From: Campylobacter mucosalis
GTDB taxonomy: Bacteria; Campylobacterota; Campylobacteria; Campylobacterales; Campylobacteraceae
Direction of reading: 5' to 3'
Assembly (NCBI RefSeq): GCF_013372205.1
Contig: NZ_CP053831.1
Location: 682,001-746,000 of the forward strand
DNA: 64,000 bases
Part shown: one piece after another, positions 52,822 to 62,733 of the stretch
Layout of the letters: each line of letters begins with the position of its first letter
Position numbering within the stretch: position 1 is the stretch's first letter
Notes under the pieces: generated by a model
The model's input: the letters and a program-made list of their open reading frames with translations, nothing else
Database searches by the model: none
Told to the model about the DNA's origin: nothing
Program-made: the position numbers and the translations under genes

Positions 52822-53553
52822 ATGAGAGTATTTTTACTTTTAGCTAGTGTTTTTTGTATCGCATTTTCTGCTGACGCACCGCTTCCGACGATAAATTTAA
52901 GCCTAAACGCACCAGAAAATCCAACTCAACTAGTAACCTCGCTAAATGTTTTAATAGTTTTAACAATTTTGACATTAGCACCTGGGCTTATGTTTATGAT
53001 GACTAGCTTTTTACGGCTTATCATCGTGTTTTCATTTTTGCGTCAAGCTATGGGAACACAGCAAATGCCACCATCTACGGTTTTACTATCCATTGCGATG
53101 GTGCTTACGTTTTTTATAATGGAGCCAACCGCAAAACAGGCGTATAATGACGGCATTAAGCCATATTTAGCCGAACAAATAGGCTACGAACAAGCGTTTG
53201 ATAGCAGTATAAAGCCGTTTAAGGATTTTATGCTAAGAAACACGAGAGAGAAGGATCTTGCACTATTTTTTCGTATTAGAAATTTAGAAAATCCAGCAAA
53301 TGTAGATGAAGTCCCACTAACTATCGTTATGTCTGCGTTTATGATAAGTGAGCTAAAAACTGCCTTTGAGATAGCGTTTTTGCTCTATTTGCCATTTTTG
53401 GTCATCGATATGGTTGTAAGCTCTGTGCTTATGGCTATGGGTATGATGATGCTTCCGCCAGTTACGATATCGCTTCCGTTTAAACTGCTTATTTTTGTGC
53501 TTGTTGATGGTTGGAATTTACTTATTGGGAATTTGGTTAAGAGTTTTTCATAG
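52822..53553 (+). CDS. fliP: flagellar export apparatus protein FliP
   Basis: A 243-residue membrane protein of the export gate. Cleaved signal-like MRVFLLLASVFCIAFSADAP, then LTLAPGLMFMMTSFLRLIIV and VLTFFIMEPT; C-terminal VLVDGWNLLIGNLVKSF is the usual FliP ending. In C. jejuni fliP is divergent from glmU; here motAB is inserted between them and all three run on the plus strand. Confidence 0.96.
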   Translation: MRVFLLLASVFCIAFSADAPLPTINLSLNAPENPTQLVTSLNVLIVLTILTLAPGLMFMMTSFLRLIIVFSFLRQAMGTQQMPPSTVLLSIAMVLTFFIMEPTAKQAYNDGIKPYLAEQIGYEQAFDSSIKPFKDFMLRNTREKDLALFFRIRNLENPANVDEVPLTIVMSAFMISELKTAFEIAFLLYLPFLVIDMVVSSVLMAMGMMMLPPVTISLPFKLLIFVLVDGWNLLIGNLVKSFS

Positions 53554-53555
53554 CA

Positions 53556-54833
53556 ATGTACAAAATCTTAATACTTTTCTTATTGCCTGTTTTTTCTTTA
53601 GCGACACAGCTTAGTGAGCTTTTAAATGCACTAAACAGCTCAACACTAGTCAAAATAAAAGAGTATAACGTAAAAAGAGCTAGTTTGGCTAAAGAGGCAC
53701 TTGCTAGGTCGTATATGCCAAGTCTTAGTATTGAGAGTGGATACTCTAGTTATAGCGATGATAGGGGATTTAGCACACCAAAAGAGAGCTTAAAGGCGGC
53801 GTTAAAGCTTGAGTTTATGCTATATGACGGCGGAGCTAGAGAGGCTAGGCTTGACGCTTTAAAATTTAACAAAAACGCCCAAGAGCTAAGAAGTAGCGAG
53901 TTTAAAAATGAGTTAGCCTACGAGTGCGTCGCTCTTTACTTTACTGCTTTAAATTTAAATGAAATTTTAGAGGCTAAAAATGCTCAGGTAAAATATCTGC
54001 TTGAAGCTAAAAATAGGCTTGATGGTTTTATGAGGGCTGGACTTGCTAGTATAGATGAAAGCGAAGCGGTTAAAGCCCAGTATCTACTTGCCTTAAGTGA
54101 GCTAGATGAGATAAAAACAAGGCTAGAAAATGTCCTTTTACAGATAGAGCTTTTAACTGACATTAAGGACATAAAGCCACAAAAAAGCAAAATAGATGAT
54201 GTAAATTTTAATACTTTAAGTCAAAATGGCGAAATTTTAGCACTAAAACAAGAGCTAAATTCTGCTTTAAGCGGTGAAAAAGAAGCGTTTTCTAGCTACT
54301 TGCCACAAATATTTTTGCAAAATAGATATTTAATTTATAAAAACAACTACGACTACGGATATTTATCATCAAATTCTAAAGCATTTAGCCCATATTTAAA
54401 AGAGCTATTAAACGAGAAAAAGCAAGATACAAATGAGTTTATGATAGGTTTTAATTGGAAAATTTTCGACTTTGGCTCTAGTTACAAACAAATACAAATA
54501 AGTCGTATAAAAACACAGCAATTAGCCCTAAATTTAGCATATAAACAGAGTCAAAACATAACAGAGCTAAAAAGTATACAAAATGAGATTAAAAGCCTAA
54601 AAAGTCGCATAAAAGCACTTGAGGCTTCAAAACAAGCAGCCCTTAAAAGTTTAGAAGTAAATGCCCAAAAATACAAGGCTGGACTGGTCGGATATAGTGA
54701 GTTTTTGGCTGCGACTAGTAGGAGTTTTGAGGCTAGCAGTAATTTAAGTGTAAACCAAAATGAGTTAGAGATTAAAAAGGCTAGATATTTTTATAAAAAC
54801 GGCGATGATATCGCTTCAAAGGTGGTAAAATGA
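53556..54833 (+). CDS. TolC-like outer-membrane efflux protein 1
   Basis: A 425-residue protein with signal peptide MYKILILFLLPVFSLA, then long amphipathic coiled helices and beta segments, e.g. LARSYMPSLSIESGYSSYSD and LEFMLYDGGAREARLDALKF, which match the TolC pattern (LxYDGG motif). The second repeat holds FNWKIFDFGSSYKQIQIS. It starts three bases after fliP and overlaps the adaptor gene by four, leading a four-gene efflux module. Confidence 0.85.
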   Translation: MYKILILFLLPVFSLATQLSELLNALNSSTLVKIKEYNVKRASLAKEALARSYMPSLSIESGYSSYSDDRGFSTPKESLKAALKLEFMLYDGGAREARLDALKFNKNAQELRSSEFKNELAYECVALYFTALNLNEILEAKNAQVKYLLEAKNRLDGFMRAGLASIDESEAVKAQYLLALSELDEIKTRLENVLLQIELLTDIKDIKPQKSKIDDVNFNTLSQNGEILALKQELNSALSGEKEAFSSYLPQIFLQNRYLIYKNNYDYGYLSSNSKAFSPYLKELLNEKKQDTNEFMIGFNWKIFDFGSSYKQIQISRIKTQQLALNLAYKQSQNITELKSIQNEIKSLKSRIKALEASKQAALKSLEVNAQKYKAGLVGYSEFLAATSRSFEASSNLSVNQNELEIKKARYFYKNGDDIASKVVK

Positions 54834-55561
54834 GAAAAATTTTACTTTTTGTGTTAAGCTTTTTTACTCTAAATGCAGAGCAGATATATGCAAATTTTGA
54901 CGTGGTTGCGTTAAAAAGCTCAAAGCTCGTTTTTCAAAGCTCAGGAGTGCTAGAGTGGATTGGTGTAGATGTATCAAGCGTGGTAAAAAAGGGCGATGAG
55001 CTAGCTAGGCTTGATAGCAAAGATGAACAAATAATGTTACAAAATGCCCAGGCAGAGCTTTTAAAGGCAACTTCGGCTAGTGATTTTAGCACCTTAACAT
55101 TTGAGAAATTTAAACAAGTAAAAGATCTAACCTCGGCTCAAAGCTATGATGAGGCAAAATTTAACTATCACAAGGCACAAGCCGAGCTTAAAAAGGCTAA
55201 AATTGCAGTAGATAATGCAAAATATGCTCTTGAGAAAAAGAGCTTAAAAGCCCCTTATGACGGCATTATAAGTGCAAAGTCAAGTGAGGTTGGAAACGGC
55301 GTGTTTGCTTTAAATTCTGAAATTTTTCAAATCATCTCATATCCTGAGGTTAAAATTTCAATTTTGATTGACGAAAAGTATATAAATAGCGTAAAAATCG
55401 GCGATGAGTTTAAATTTAAAATCGCAGATAGTGGCGAAAAGAGTGTTAAAATTTCACTCATCTATCCAACAATAGATCAAAAAACTAGAAAATTTAAAGC
55501 CGAAGCCATAACTCAAGGGGTTAAAATAGGCTCTTTTGGAGAAGGTTATATCGTAAAATAA
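54830..55561 (+). CDS. RND efflux periplasmic adaptor
   Basis: A 243-residue membrane-fusion protein, short for the family (350-400). Signal peptide about 1-16; the barrel-sandwich/lipoyl parts flank a small hairpin (GVLEWIGVDVSSVVKKGDEL, SLKAPYDGIISAKSSEVGNG), and the beta-barrel region follows (ILIDEKYINSVKIGDEFKFK). The membrane-proximal part seems reduced. It overlaps both neighbours, consistent with a single tripartite pump. Confidence 0.85.
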   Translation: MRKILLFVLSFFTLNAEQIYANFDVVALKSSKLVFQSSGVLEWIGVDVSSVVKKGDELARLDSKDEQIMLQNAQAELLKATSASDFSTLTFEKFKQVKDLTSAQSYDEAKFNYHKAQAELKKAKIAVDNAKYALEKKSLKAPYDGIISAKSSEVGNGVFALNSEIFQIISYPEVKISILIDEKYINSVKIGDEFKFKIADSGEKSVKISLIYPTIDQKTRKFKAEAITQGVKIGSFGEGYIVK

Positions 55562-58500
55562 TGTATAAATTTGCTATCAATCGCCCAATCACAACACTAA
55601 TGATATTTCTAGCACTCGTGCTATTTGGCCTGTTTTCTTTTAAAAATATGAGCACAAACGCCTATCCTGAGGTCGATATACCGCTTATAAAGATTACTAC
55701 GTATGCAAATGGTGATATGGGACTTATTAAAAACAGGATAACTAAAAAGCTAGAAGATGAACTAAATACGATAAATCAAGTAAAACACATACGCTCTTTT
55801 AGTTATGATAATCTAAGCGTGATTTTGGTCGAATTTGAGCTTGGTAAAGATATAGAGTCAGCCCTAAACGACGCTAGAGATCGCATAAATAAGGCTCGTG
55901 TTGATGGGCGTAGTGTTGTTGAAAAGATGGGAAGTGCTAGTGAGGTGATATTTGGCGTTTTTGTGAGTGCAAAAGATGGCAACAAAACGGCACTTATGAA
56001 GGTTGTAGATGACAAGGCACGTAACTTTTTACAGCGTATCAAGGGTGTTGGAGAGATTAAAGATAGCGGTTTTTTAAAACCTGAAATTTATGTTTTACTA
56101 GATGCATTTTTGCTGGATAAATACTCACTAAATGCAGATGAAGTCGCAAAAATTATTAAAGCAAGTAATCTAAAAATGCCACTTGGCAAGATTGAAAATA
56201 GCCAAAATGTCATAACTCTAAAGTCAAATTTCGACGCTAAAACTATTTTTGAGCTTGAAAATCTACGGATAAAAAATGGAATTTTTCTAAAAGATATCGC
56301 TAGGATCACTTTTGATGGAGCTAGTGATAAAAGCTATGCAGATGCAAATATAGATGGCAAATTTAAAAGTGGAGTTTTGCTAGAAGCTAGAAAGATATCT
56401 GGTGCAAACACCATAAAAATCATAAATGATATGAAGTTAAAATTGCCAGAATTTAAAGCCTTACTTGGCGAAAATTACGACATAGACTTGGTTTTTGATA
56501 AGAGTTTTTTGATACAAAACTATATCAGCCAAGCTGTTTTTGATATGATTTTAGGAGTTATACTCACTGCTGTTATAGTGTTTTTATTTTTGCGAAATTT
56601 TAGCTCGACAATCATCGCAAGTATCGCAATACCAGTTAGTATAATCGGCACGTTTTTTATCATTTATATTTTAGGAAATGACCTAAATAGGCTAACATTA
56701 GTCGCTCTTACCATTGGCATTGGCATATTTGTTGATGATGCGATAGTTGTGATAGAAAACATCTCAAAACACATACAAAACGGGCAAAAAGATCCACTAA
56801 AAGCTAGTTTTTTGGGCGTAAAAGAGATAGCCTTTAGCGTTCTTGCTATATCTATCGTATTGCTTTGCGTTTTTGTGCCAATAGCATTTATGAATAGCGT
56901 AGTCGGCGAATACTTTAACACATTTGCTCTAAGCGTGGCTGGTGGCATTGTTGTATCGTTTTTTGTGTGTATTATGCTTACGCCAACGCTTTGTGCGAGA
57001 TTTATTAGCGTAAAAGAGAGCAGTTTTTATCACAAAAGTGAGCCATTTTTTATCTGGCTTGAAAGCTCGTATGAAAAAATTTTGAGCTTTGTTTTAAAAT
57101 TTAAACTCCTATTTACTCTGCTTGTGATTGTAATTTTTGCGTTAAGTATGTTTGTATCATCTAAACTTGGTAGTAGTTTTAAACCAAGCGAGGATAATAG
57201 CGAGTTTAACATTATGCTAAAAACAGACGCAAACTCAAGCGCTCAAGTTACTAGGCAGATAGGACTTGACGTTTTAAGGGCGGTTAGTTTAAGAAAAGAT
57301 GTAGAGTATGCCTATTTGCTTACCGCTTATGGCGACGCAAAAGAACCACATAAGGCTAAAATTTACGTAAGATTAAAAGAGCTTAGCTTAAGAGAAAAAA
57401 GACAAAAAGAGATTATGCGTGAGATTAGAGATGAGATGAAATTTCAAAATGTATATATCTCAGTTGCCGAACTTGCTACCGTCGATACTGGCGGAGATAA
57501 CGAGGAGGTTCAGCTTATAGTTACTGGCGATGATGAGAGGGTATTATCTTCGCTTGCTCCAAAGATTAGAGCCGTTCTTGAAAATACAGAGCTTTTAACA
57601 GATATAAGCAGCACAAACGAGGATAAAAAAACGCAACTTCAAATCTCAATCGATAGACAAAAGGCAAAAATTTTAGGAGTTAGCGAGTATGAGATTGCAA
57701 ATGTGATATCTCTTTCTTATCGTGAAAATTCTGTTGGAGTTTTTGATGACGGAACTGATGAATACGAAATTTTAATGCGTTTTGATGATGATTATAAAAA
57801 CAGGATAGATGAGCTAAAAAGACTTCGTATAAGAGATGACATTTTGCTAGGCGATGTTGCGATGTTTGGCCAAAATTTTGACTCATCGGTTAGATTAAGA
57901 TATGACAAACAAGATGAGATAAAATTTATAGCAAACACAAAATCAGGTGCGTTAAGCGAGGTTAAGGCAAAGATAGATGAGGGCATGAGGTCAATTTTGC
58001 CTAGCGGATATACGCATAAATACTCGGGTTTTGTTGAGTATATGGACGATACGAACCGTGCATTTTTGTTTACCATTTTAATTAGTGCGGTGCTAATTTA
58101 TATGGTTTTAGCCGCACTTTATGAGAGTTTTATCTTGCCATTTATTATTATGATATCTATGCCACTTGCTTTTGCTGGAGTTGGCGTGGGGCTATTTTTT
58201 AGTCAAAATTCGTTTAGCCTTTTTGTTATGGTTGGCGTTATTTTGCTCTTTGGTATGGTTGGTAAAAATGCGATTTTACTAATAGACTTTGCCAACAAAT
58301 TTGCAAACGAGGGAATGCCTGCTGATATGGCTGTCATAAAAGCGGGTAAATTACGGTTAAGAGCGATACTTATGACAACTTTTGCTATGATATTTGCGAT
58401 GTTGCCACTTGTGTTTTCAAGGGGTGCTGGATATGAGAGCAACTCCCCTATGGCAATAGCTATTATATGCGGTCTTATAAGTTCTACGATTTTATCTTTG

Positions 58501-58587
58501 TTTATAGTTCCTATTTTATTTAATGGAATTTACAAGATAGATATGTGGTTTAGAAAATTTTATCAAAGGCAAGAGCTTGAGAGCTAG
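55561..58587 (+). CDS. RND efflux transporter permease
   Basis: A 1008-residue inner-membrane proton/drug antiporter of the RND superfamily. It has twelve hydrophobic helices, with the proton-relay pair in GIGIFVDDAIVVIENISKHI (TM4) and the second half MVGVILLFGMVGKNAILLID (TM10). Two large periplasmic loops are present. AcrB-type relatives are about 1030-1050 residues. Its ATG overlaps the adaptor stop (TAATG) and its stop region overlaps the second TolC gene by 11 bases. Substrate unknown. Confidence 0.93.
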   Translation: MYKFAINRPITTLMIFLALVLFGLFSFKNMSTNAYPEVDIPLIKITTYANGDMGLIKNRITKKLEDELNTINQVKHIRSFSYDNLSVILVEFELGKDIESALNDARDRINKARVDGRSVVEKMGSASEVIFGVFVSAKDGNKTALMKVVDDKARNFLQRIKGVGEIKDSGFLKPEIYVLLDAFLLDKYSLNADEVAKIIKASNLKMPLGKIENSQNVITLKSNFDAKTIFELENLRIKNGIFLKDIARITFDGASDKSYADANIDGKFKSGVLLEARKISGANTIKIINDMKLKLPEFKALLGENYDIDLVFDKSFLIQNYISQAVFDMILGVILTAVIVFLFLRNFSSTIIASIAIPVSIIGTFFIIYILGNDLNRLTLVALTIGIGIFVDDAIVVIENISKHIQNGQKDPLKASFLGVKEIAFSVLAISIVLLCVFVPIAFMNSVVGEYFNTFALSVAGGIVVSFFVCIMLTPTLCARFISVKESSFYHKSEPFFIWLESSYEKILSFVLKFKLLFTLLVIVIFALSMFVSSKLGSSFKPSEDNSEFNIMLKTDANSSAQVTRQIGLDVLRAVSLRKDVEYAYLLTAYGDAKEPHKAKIYVRLKELSLREKRQKEIMREIRDEMKFQNVYISVAELATVDTGGDNEEVQLIVTGDDERVLSSLAPKIRAVLENTELLTDISSTNEDKKTQLQISIDRQKAKILGVSEYEIANVISLSYRENSVGVFDDGTDEYEILMRFDDDYKNRIDELKRLRIRDDILLGDVAMFGQNFDSSVRLRYDKQDEIKFIANTKSGALSEVKAKIDEGMRSILPSGYTHKYSGFVEYMDDTNRAFLFTILISAVLIYMVLAALYESFILPFIIMISMPLAFAGVGVGLFFSQNSFSLFVMVGVILLFGMVGKNAILLIDFANKFANEGMPADMAVIKAGKLRLRAILMTTFAMIFAMLPLVFSRGAGYESNSPMAIAIICGLISSTILSLFIVPILFNGIYKIDMWFRKFYQRQELES

Positions 58588-59812
58588 TATTTTTATCTTT
58601 ATTTTAGCACTTACGCTTAGTGCTGGAAATTTAAATGAGTTAATAAACCTAGCTCAAAGTGCTAAAAAAGATGATATTTTAAAATTTAGCCACGAAATTT
58701 CAAAGGATATCACTAAGCAAAAACAGCTTGACTTTACTCTAAATACGCGTTATACGTTTACACAAAAAGAGCAGGGTGGTTACGCTACAAAGGCTGGTTC
58801 GATACTGCTTCGTTTTGAGTATTTATTGTTTGACGGCGGACGCTCTAAAAGCTTAGAGCAGATGAGTTTGTTATCTCAAACGGGCGAGATTTTTAAGAGC
58901 GAGGATTATAAAAATTTTATTAGTTTTGAGGTTGCAAAGCTCTATTTTGGTGCGATTACTATGGATGGCATTATTAAATTAAAACAAAATCAAGTTGAAA
59001 TTTTAAAATCGCTATCTGATGAAAATTCGCTATTATATGAGTTCTTAGAGGTTAGCAGTGATGAAAATGACGCTATAAATAAAGCACTTTTAACCGCAAA
59101 AGATGAGCTTTTTGAGCTTGAGTTAAAACGAGCTAGTTTACGCTCATCAATTACTTTGCTTTCAAATGGCGAGATAGATTTTAAAGCTGGAAGCACTATG
59201 CAAATGCCCATTTTTACGGACAATATTGCTGATTTAAATTTGCATATTAAAGAGCAAAATAGCGTTATTTATGATCTAGAAAATGAGACCAAAAAGAGTA
59301 AAAATTTGCCTAAAATTTATCTAAAAGACTCTCAATCGCTAAATAATAACAGCTTTAAACAAAGCAAGGGTGGCACATCTGAGACTATAAGCAAATATCT
59401 TGACGCAAATAAGCCAGTTTTGGAGCTTAAGTGGGATTTACCAAATTCCATAACAAAGAGCAAACAACGCCAAGAGCAAGAAGCTACGTATCAAAAACAG
59501 CTACTTGAGCTAAACGATAAAACTGCTATGATAGTTGCTAGACTTCAGGCTTTAAAAGAGATTATTATTAGGCTTGAGGCTAGCACAAAAATAGATGAAG
59601 TAAAGAGTAAAAGGCTACAAAAGAGCCTAAAGAACGTTATTTTATCTTATAGTAGCGGTTATATTAAGTATGATGAGTTTTTGTTTTTGCTTGAAGATAA
59701 TATTGCTGAGCAGGTGGGATTTTTGCTTGATATGGGCGAATTTCAGATAAGAAAGCTTGAGTATTTTTTTGAGCAAAAAGATGATATAACAAAAAGGATA
59801 CAAGATGAATAA
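58577..59812 (+). CDS. TolC-like outer-membrane efflux protein 2
   Basis: A 411-residue protein starting with TTG at 58577 inside the RND gene; signal peptide MRASIFIFILALTLSA. It has a TolC-like repeat, e.g. ILLRFEYLLFDGGRSKSLEQ and FEVAKLYFGAITMDGIIKLK, and a second repeat with KPVLELKWDLPNSITKSKQR. It is clearly related in plan to the first TolC-like protein of the module but distinct. It overlaps the next gene by eight bases. Confidence 0.82.
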   Translation: MRASIFIFILALTLSAGNLNELINLAQSAKKDDILKFSHEISKDITKQKQLDFTLNTRYTFTQKEQGGYATKAGSILLRFEYLLFDGGRSKSLEQMSLLSQTGEIFKSEDYKNFISFEVAKLYFGAITMDGIIKLKQNQVEILKSLSDENSLLYEFLEVSSDENDAINKALLTAKDELFELELKRASLRSSITLLSNGEIDFKAGSTMQMPIFTDNIADLNLHIKEQNSVIYDLENETKKSKNLPKIYLKDSQSLNNNSFKQSKGGTSETISKYLDANKPVLELKWDLPNSITKSKQRQEQEATYQKQLLELNDKTAMIVARLQALKEIIIRLEASTKIDEVKSKRLQKSLKNVILSYSSGYIKYDEFLFLLEDNIAEQVGFLLDMGEFQIRKLEYFFEQKDDITKRIQDE

Positions 59813-60665
59813 ACTCGTGTTTGTTACGATATTGTGGGCTTTTAGCTTTAGCCTTATAGGTGAGTTTTTATCAGGTAGGGTTGATAGTTATTTTAGCGTT
59901 TTTACTAGGGTTGCTCTAGCGTGCATAGTATTTTTGCCATTTACTAGTTTTCGCGGAGTAGATAGGCGTTTAGCACTTGGTATTATGGGCATAGGTGCGG
60001 TGCAAATAGGTGCGATGTATCTGTTTTACTACAACTCGTTTTTATATCTTAGTGTGCCAGAAGTTGCGTTATTTACAATATTTACACCATTTTATGTAAC
60101 TTTAGTATATGATGCGTTTAGTCTTAAATTTAGAAAACTATACTTAATTAGCGTTGGCACAGCAGTCCTTGGTGCATTTATCATAAAATACGGCTCTATA
60201 AATGACGGAGCATTAAAGGGATTTTTGCTAGTTCAGGGTGCAAATATATGTTTTGGTTTTGGTCAAAGTGCGTATAAAATTTTAATAGAAAAGTTTAAAG
60301 GCGTCGAGCAAAAAAGCGTCTTTGGATATTTTCATTTTGGTGCATTCTTTGTCACGTTAATAGCATTTTTGTTGTTTGGAAATTTTAGCAAAACATCTCT
60401 TGATAATACGCAAATTTTCGTGCTTATATGGCTTGGAGTTGTGGCAAGTGGGCTTGGATACTTTTTGTGGAACAAGGGTGCTTGTGAGGTTGATAGCGGA
60501 GTTCTTGCGATTATGAATAACGCCCTTATACCAGCTGCAATTTTAGTAAATTTGATATTTTGGTATAAAGACACTGACCTAGCTAGACTAGCTATCGGTG
60601 CGGCAATACTCTATTTATCGCTTATTTTGCATAAAAAAATAATGAAATTTTATAAAATGGTATAA
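59805..60665 (+). CDS. EamA/DMT-family transporter
   Basis: A 286-residue membrane protein with about ten hydrophobic segments in two repeats of the EamA type (FVTILWAFSFSLIGEFLSGR, then PVFTIFTPFYVTL-like EVALFTIFTPFYVTLVYDAF; second half LIWLGVVASGLGYFLWNKGA). Exports small metabolites in many cases. It overlaps the second TolC-like gene and ends at a strong hairpin shared with the histidine kinase. Confidence 0.88.
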   Translation: MNKLVFVTILWAFSFSLIGEFLSGRVDSYFSVFTRVALACIVFLPFTSFRGVDRRLALGIMGIGAVQIGAMYLFYYNSFLYLSVPEVALFTIFTPFYVTLVYDAFSLKFRKLYLISVGTAVLGAFIIKYGSINDGALKGFLLVQGANICFGFGQSAYKILIEKFKGVEQKSVFGYFHFGAFFVTLIAFLLFGNFSKTSLDNTQIFVLIWLGVVASGLGYFLWNKGACEVDSGVLAIMNNALIPAAILVNLIFWYKDTDLARLAIGAAILYLSLILHKKIMKFYKMV

Positions 60666-60667
60666 AT

Positions 60668-60706
60668 AACTACTTTTTATCTTGCCATTTTAGATAAAAA
60701 GTAGTT
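60668..60706. terminator. bidirectional terminator between the EamA and kinase genes
   Basis: Fifteen-base perfect inverted repeat AACTACTTTTTATCT / AGATAAAAAGTAGTT with a nine-base loop, between convergent genes; the kinase stop codon lies in one arm. Confidence 0.8.
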
Positions 60707-61845
60707 TCTTTATTTGGTTCGCTTTGGCATAAAATTTCTATATTATTGTTTTTGCAACATTGCTTTACAATACTAAGTCCTATGCCAAAACCACCTTGAT
60801 TTTTATTAAATCTAACATAACGTTGAAAAATTTTACTAAGCTGTTCTTTGTTTAACCCGTCTCCAGAATTTGCGATACTAAGGCTATTTTTAGATAGATT
60901 TATGCTGACATTACCTCCAAAATTTGTGTATTTTGCAGCATTACTTAGCAAGTTATCTAAAATCTTTACTGCTTCTAAACGATTTGCAAAGATTTCAGAT
61001 TTTTTTATATTTGATTGTATTTTTAGTGATTGTTTTGCAAAGATGGTATCAAAATATTCAAGTCGTTGGCTTAAAATATCATCTAATTTTAAAAGTTCTT
61101 TTTTGCTGGTATTTTGTTTAAAAGTAAGATAAAGCAGGTCATCATATATATTATTTAGTCTTTTTGCTGCTAAATTTATATTTGCTATACGCTTAATGTT
61201 TCGTTTATTAAGTTCACTTTTATTCATTGTTTCAATACTCATTAAAATTATAGAAAGTGGCGTATTTATCTCGTGAGTTGCGTCTTTGATAAAGCGATTT
61301 AGTGTTGTTATTTTGTCATAAAGAGGCTTTAGTGCCAACCTAATAAGCACATAAGATATCGCTAGGATAGATATAAGAATAATTATAATTTTGCTAAAAA
61401 TTTCAACTTTTATCTTTAGAAGTTCACCGTTTATCTCTCTTCCTGTTAATATGATATTTGAGCGCGAGATTTCAGTTGTATCCTCTTGCATATCTTGAAT
61501 ATTTTCAAAAATTCCAACTTTGTTGTCTTGCATAAATACGCTTTGCTGTGGTATTTTACAAGACGTGTTTTGATAAAGTGTTTGATTTGTTTCAGAGATT
61601 ATGCAAATTTTTACATTTTTTTGTACCGCAAATTCATCAACTGCACTAAATCCGTTCATCACAGCTTTCATATAAATGCCCATTTTTATCTCTTTTAGGC
61701 TTTTTACCTGCTCTGAAATTAGTAAATTCTTTGCATTTTTGTACTCATTTGTAAAAAAATATGTAAAAAATAGCAATGTGCTAAGTAGATAAACTGCTAG
61801 AATTTTTAAGATAATGCTATTACGTTCAGAGATAAATATAGCCAT
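60670..61845 (-). CDS. dccS: sensor histidine kinase, DccS-like
   Basis: A 391-residue kinase: membrane helices at about 12-28 and 150-170 enclose a periplasmic sensing loop; H-box KDATHEINTPLSIILMSIET near residue 190; N-box VKILDNLLSNAAKYTNFGGN; G-boxes FQRYVRFNKNQGGFGIGLSI. The periplasmic loop includes two Cys. The gene overlaps the response regulator by 20 bases. Symbol rests on the neighbouring regulon box matching the C. jejuni DccR motif, not on a sequence comparison. Confidence 0.75.
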   Translation of the reverse strand: MAIFISERNSIILKILAVYLLSTLLFFTYFFTNEYKNAKNLLISEQVKSLKEIKMGIYMKAVMNGFSAVDEFAVQKNVKICIISETNQTLYQNTSCKIPQQSVFMQDNKVGIFENIQDMQEDTTEISRSNIILTGREINGELLKIKVEIFSKIIIILISILAISYVLIRLALKPLYDKITTLNRFIKDATHEINTPLSIILMSIETMNKSELNKRNIKRIANINLAAKRLNNIYDDLLYLTFKQNTSKKELLKLDDILSQRLEYFDTIFAKQSLKIQSNIKKSEIFANRLEAVKILDNLLSNAAKYTNFGGNVSINLSKNSLSIANSGDGLNKEQLSKIFQRYVRFNKNQGGFGIGLSIVKQCCKNNNIEILCQSEPNKETTFYLKWQDKK

Positions 61846-62485
61846 CTCCTCGTCTATTTACAATGCTATCTTTACCTAAAATTTTACGCAAATTTTTAAT
61901 ATATGCACGCAAGCTTAACTCACTTGGTTCTTCGTCAAATGCATAAATTTTGTTAAAAATTTCATCTTTGCTTAGCAAGGTATTTTTGTTTTGCAAAAAG
62001 TATAAAAGCAGCTCAATCTCTTTGTTGCATAGGTTTATGATTTGATCATCTTTTTTTAGAATTTTGCCAAGAGTATAGAATTTATATCCATTACCAATAT
62101 CTATAAAGTCATTATTTGTATGTGAAAATGTACGTTTTAAGAGGGTATTGATCCGCAATAAAAGCTCTTTTAGTTCATACGGCTTTTTTAGATAGTCATC
62201 ACAACCACTTTTGTATCCACACTCAATATCGTCTAGTGTATTTAGTGAAGTGGTAAATATAGTTGGTGTATTAATTCTAGCTTCCCTTAAGGACGATAGT
62301 AAAGAAAAACCATCGCCCTTTGGAAGCTTAACATCAAGTATGAATATATCAAATTTTTGCTCGTATGATAGATCAAGTGCGCTTTTTACATCTTTTGCAA
62401 TGCAAACTTCATAGCCATTTTCGCTTAGAAATTCTTGGGTCATTTCAAGTAATGTTTCATCATCTTCTACGAGCAAAATTTTCAC
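61826..62485 (-). CDS. dccR: OmpR-family response regulator, DccR-like
   Basis: A 219-residue regulator. Receiver motifs: ILLVEDDETLLEM, FILDVKLPKGDGFSLLSSLR (phospho-Asp) and GCDDYLKKPYELKELLLRIN; a winged-helix output domain follows (CNKEIELLLYFLQNKNTLLS, ELSLRAYIKNLRKILGKDS). Starts with GTG at 62485, overlapping the small protein's TAG by one base. The promoter upstream of that protein has a box matching the C. jejuni DccR motif, which supports the name. Confidence 0.78.
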   Translation of the reverse strand: MKILLVEDDETLLEMTQEFLSENGYEVCIAKDVKSALDLSYEQKFDIFILDVKLPKGDGFSLLSSLREARINTPTIFTTSLNTLDDIECGYKSGCDDYLKKPYELKELLLRINTLLKRTFSHTNNDFIDIGNGYKFYTLGKILKKDDQIINLCNKEIELLLYFLQNKNTLLSKDEIFNKIYAFDEEPSELSLRAYIKNLRKILGKDSIVNRRGDGYIYL

Positions 62486-62688
62486 TACATGCCTTTTTTC
62501 ATCTCATTTTTCATCTCTTTCATATCGCTTTTCATCTCGTCTTTTTTCATCATCATATCCTCTTTTGCTTTATCTTTCATCATGTGGGTTTCATCTTTTT
62601 TCATCATGTCACCCTTTGACATATCAGCGGCTAAGCAAAGACCACCAAAAGCTAACGAACCAAGCACAAGTGCAACTATTTTTTTCAT
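62485..62688 (-). CDS. small secreted Met/Lys-rich protein
   Basis: A 67-residue protein: signal peptide MKKIVALVLGSLAFGGLCLA, then a 47-residue tail of near-repeats of Met, Lys, Asp and Glu (SKGDMMKKDETHMMKDKAKE then DMMMKKDEMKSDMKEMKNEM). About a quarter of the mature residues are Met, which could bind soft metals such as copper, though it is also simply a low-complexity amphipathic helix. It is cotranscribed with, and one base from, the DccRS-like pair. Confidence 0.75.
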   Translation of the reverse strand: MKKIVALVLGSLAFGGLCLAADMSKGDMMKKDETHMMKDKAKEDMMMKKDEMKSDMKEMKNEMKKGM

Positions 62689-62718
62689 TTTGTCTCCTTT
62701 ATAAGAAAATTCGGTCTA

Positions 62719-62724
62719 ATTATA
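62719..62724 (-). promoter_or_regulatory. -10 box for the small protein-DccRS operon
   Basis: Minus strand reads TATAAT 31 bases before the ATG of the Met/Lys-rich gene, with AAAGGAG before the start. It lies nine bases downstream of the TTCAC repeat box. Confidence 0.6.
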
Positions 62725-62733
62725 ATAATTTAG

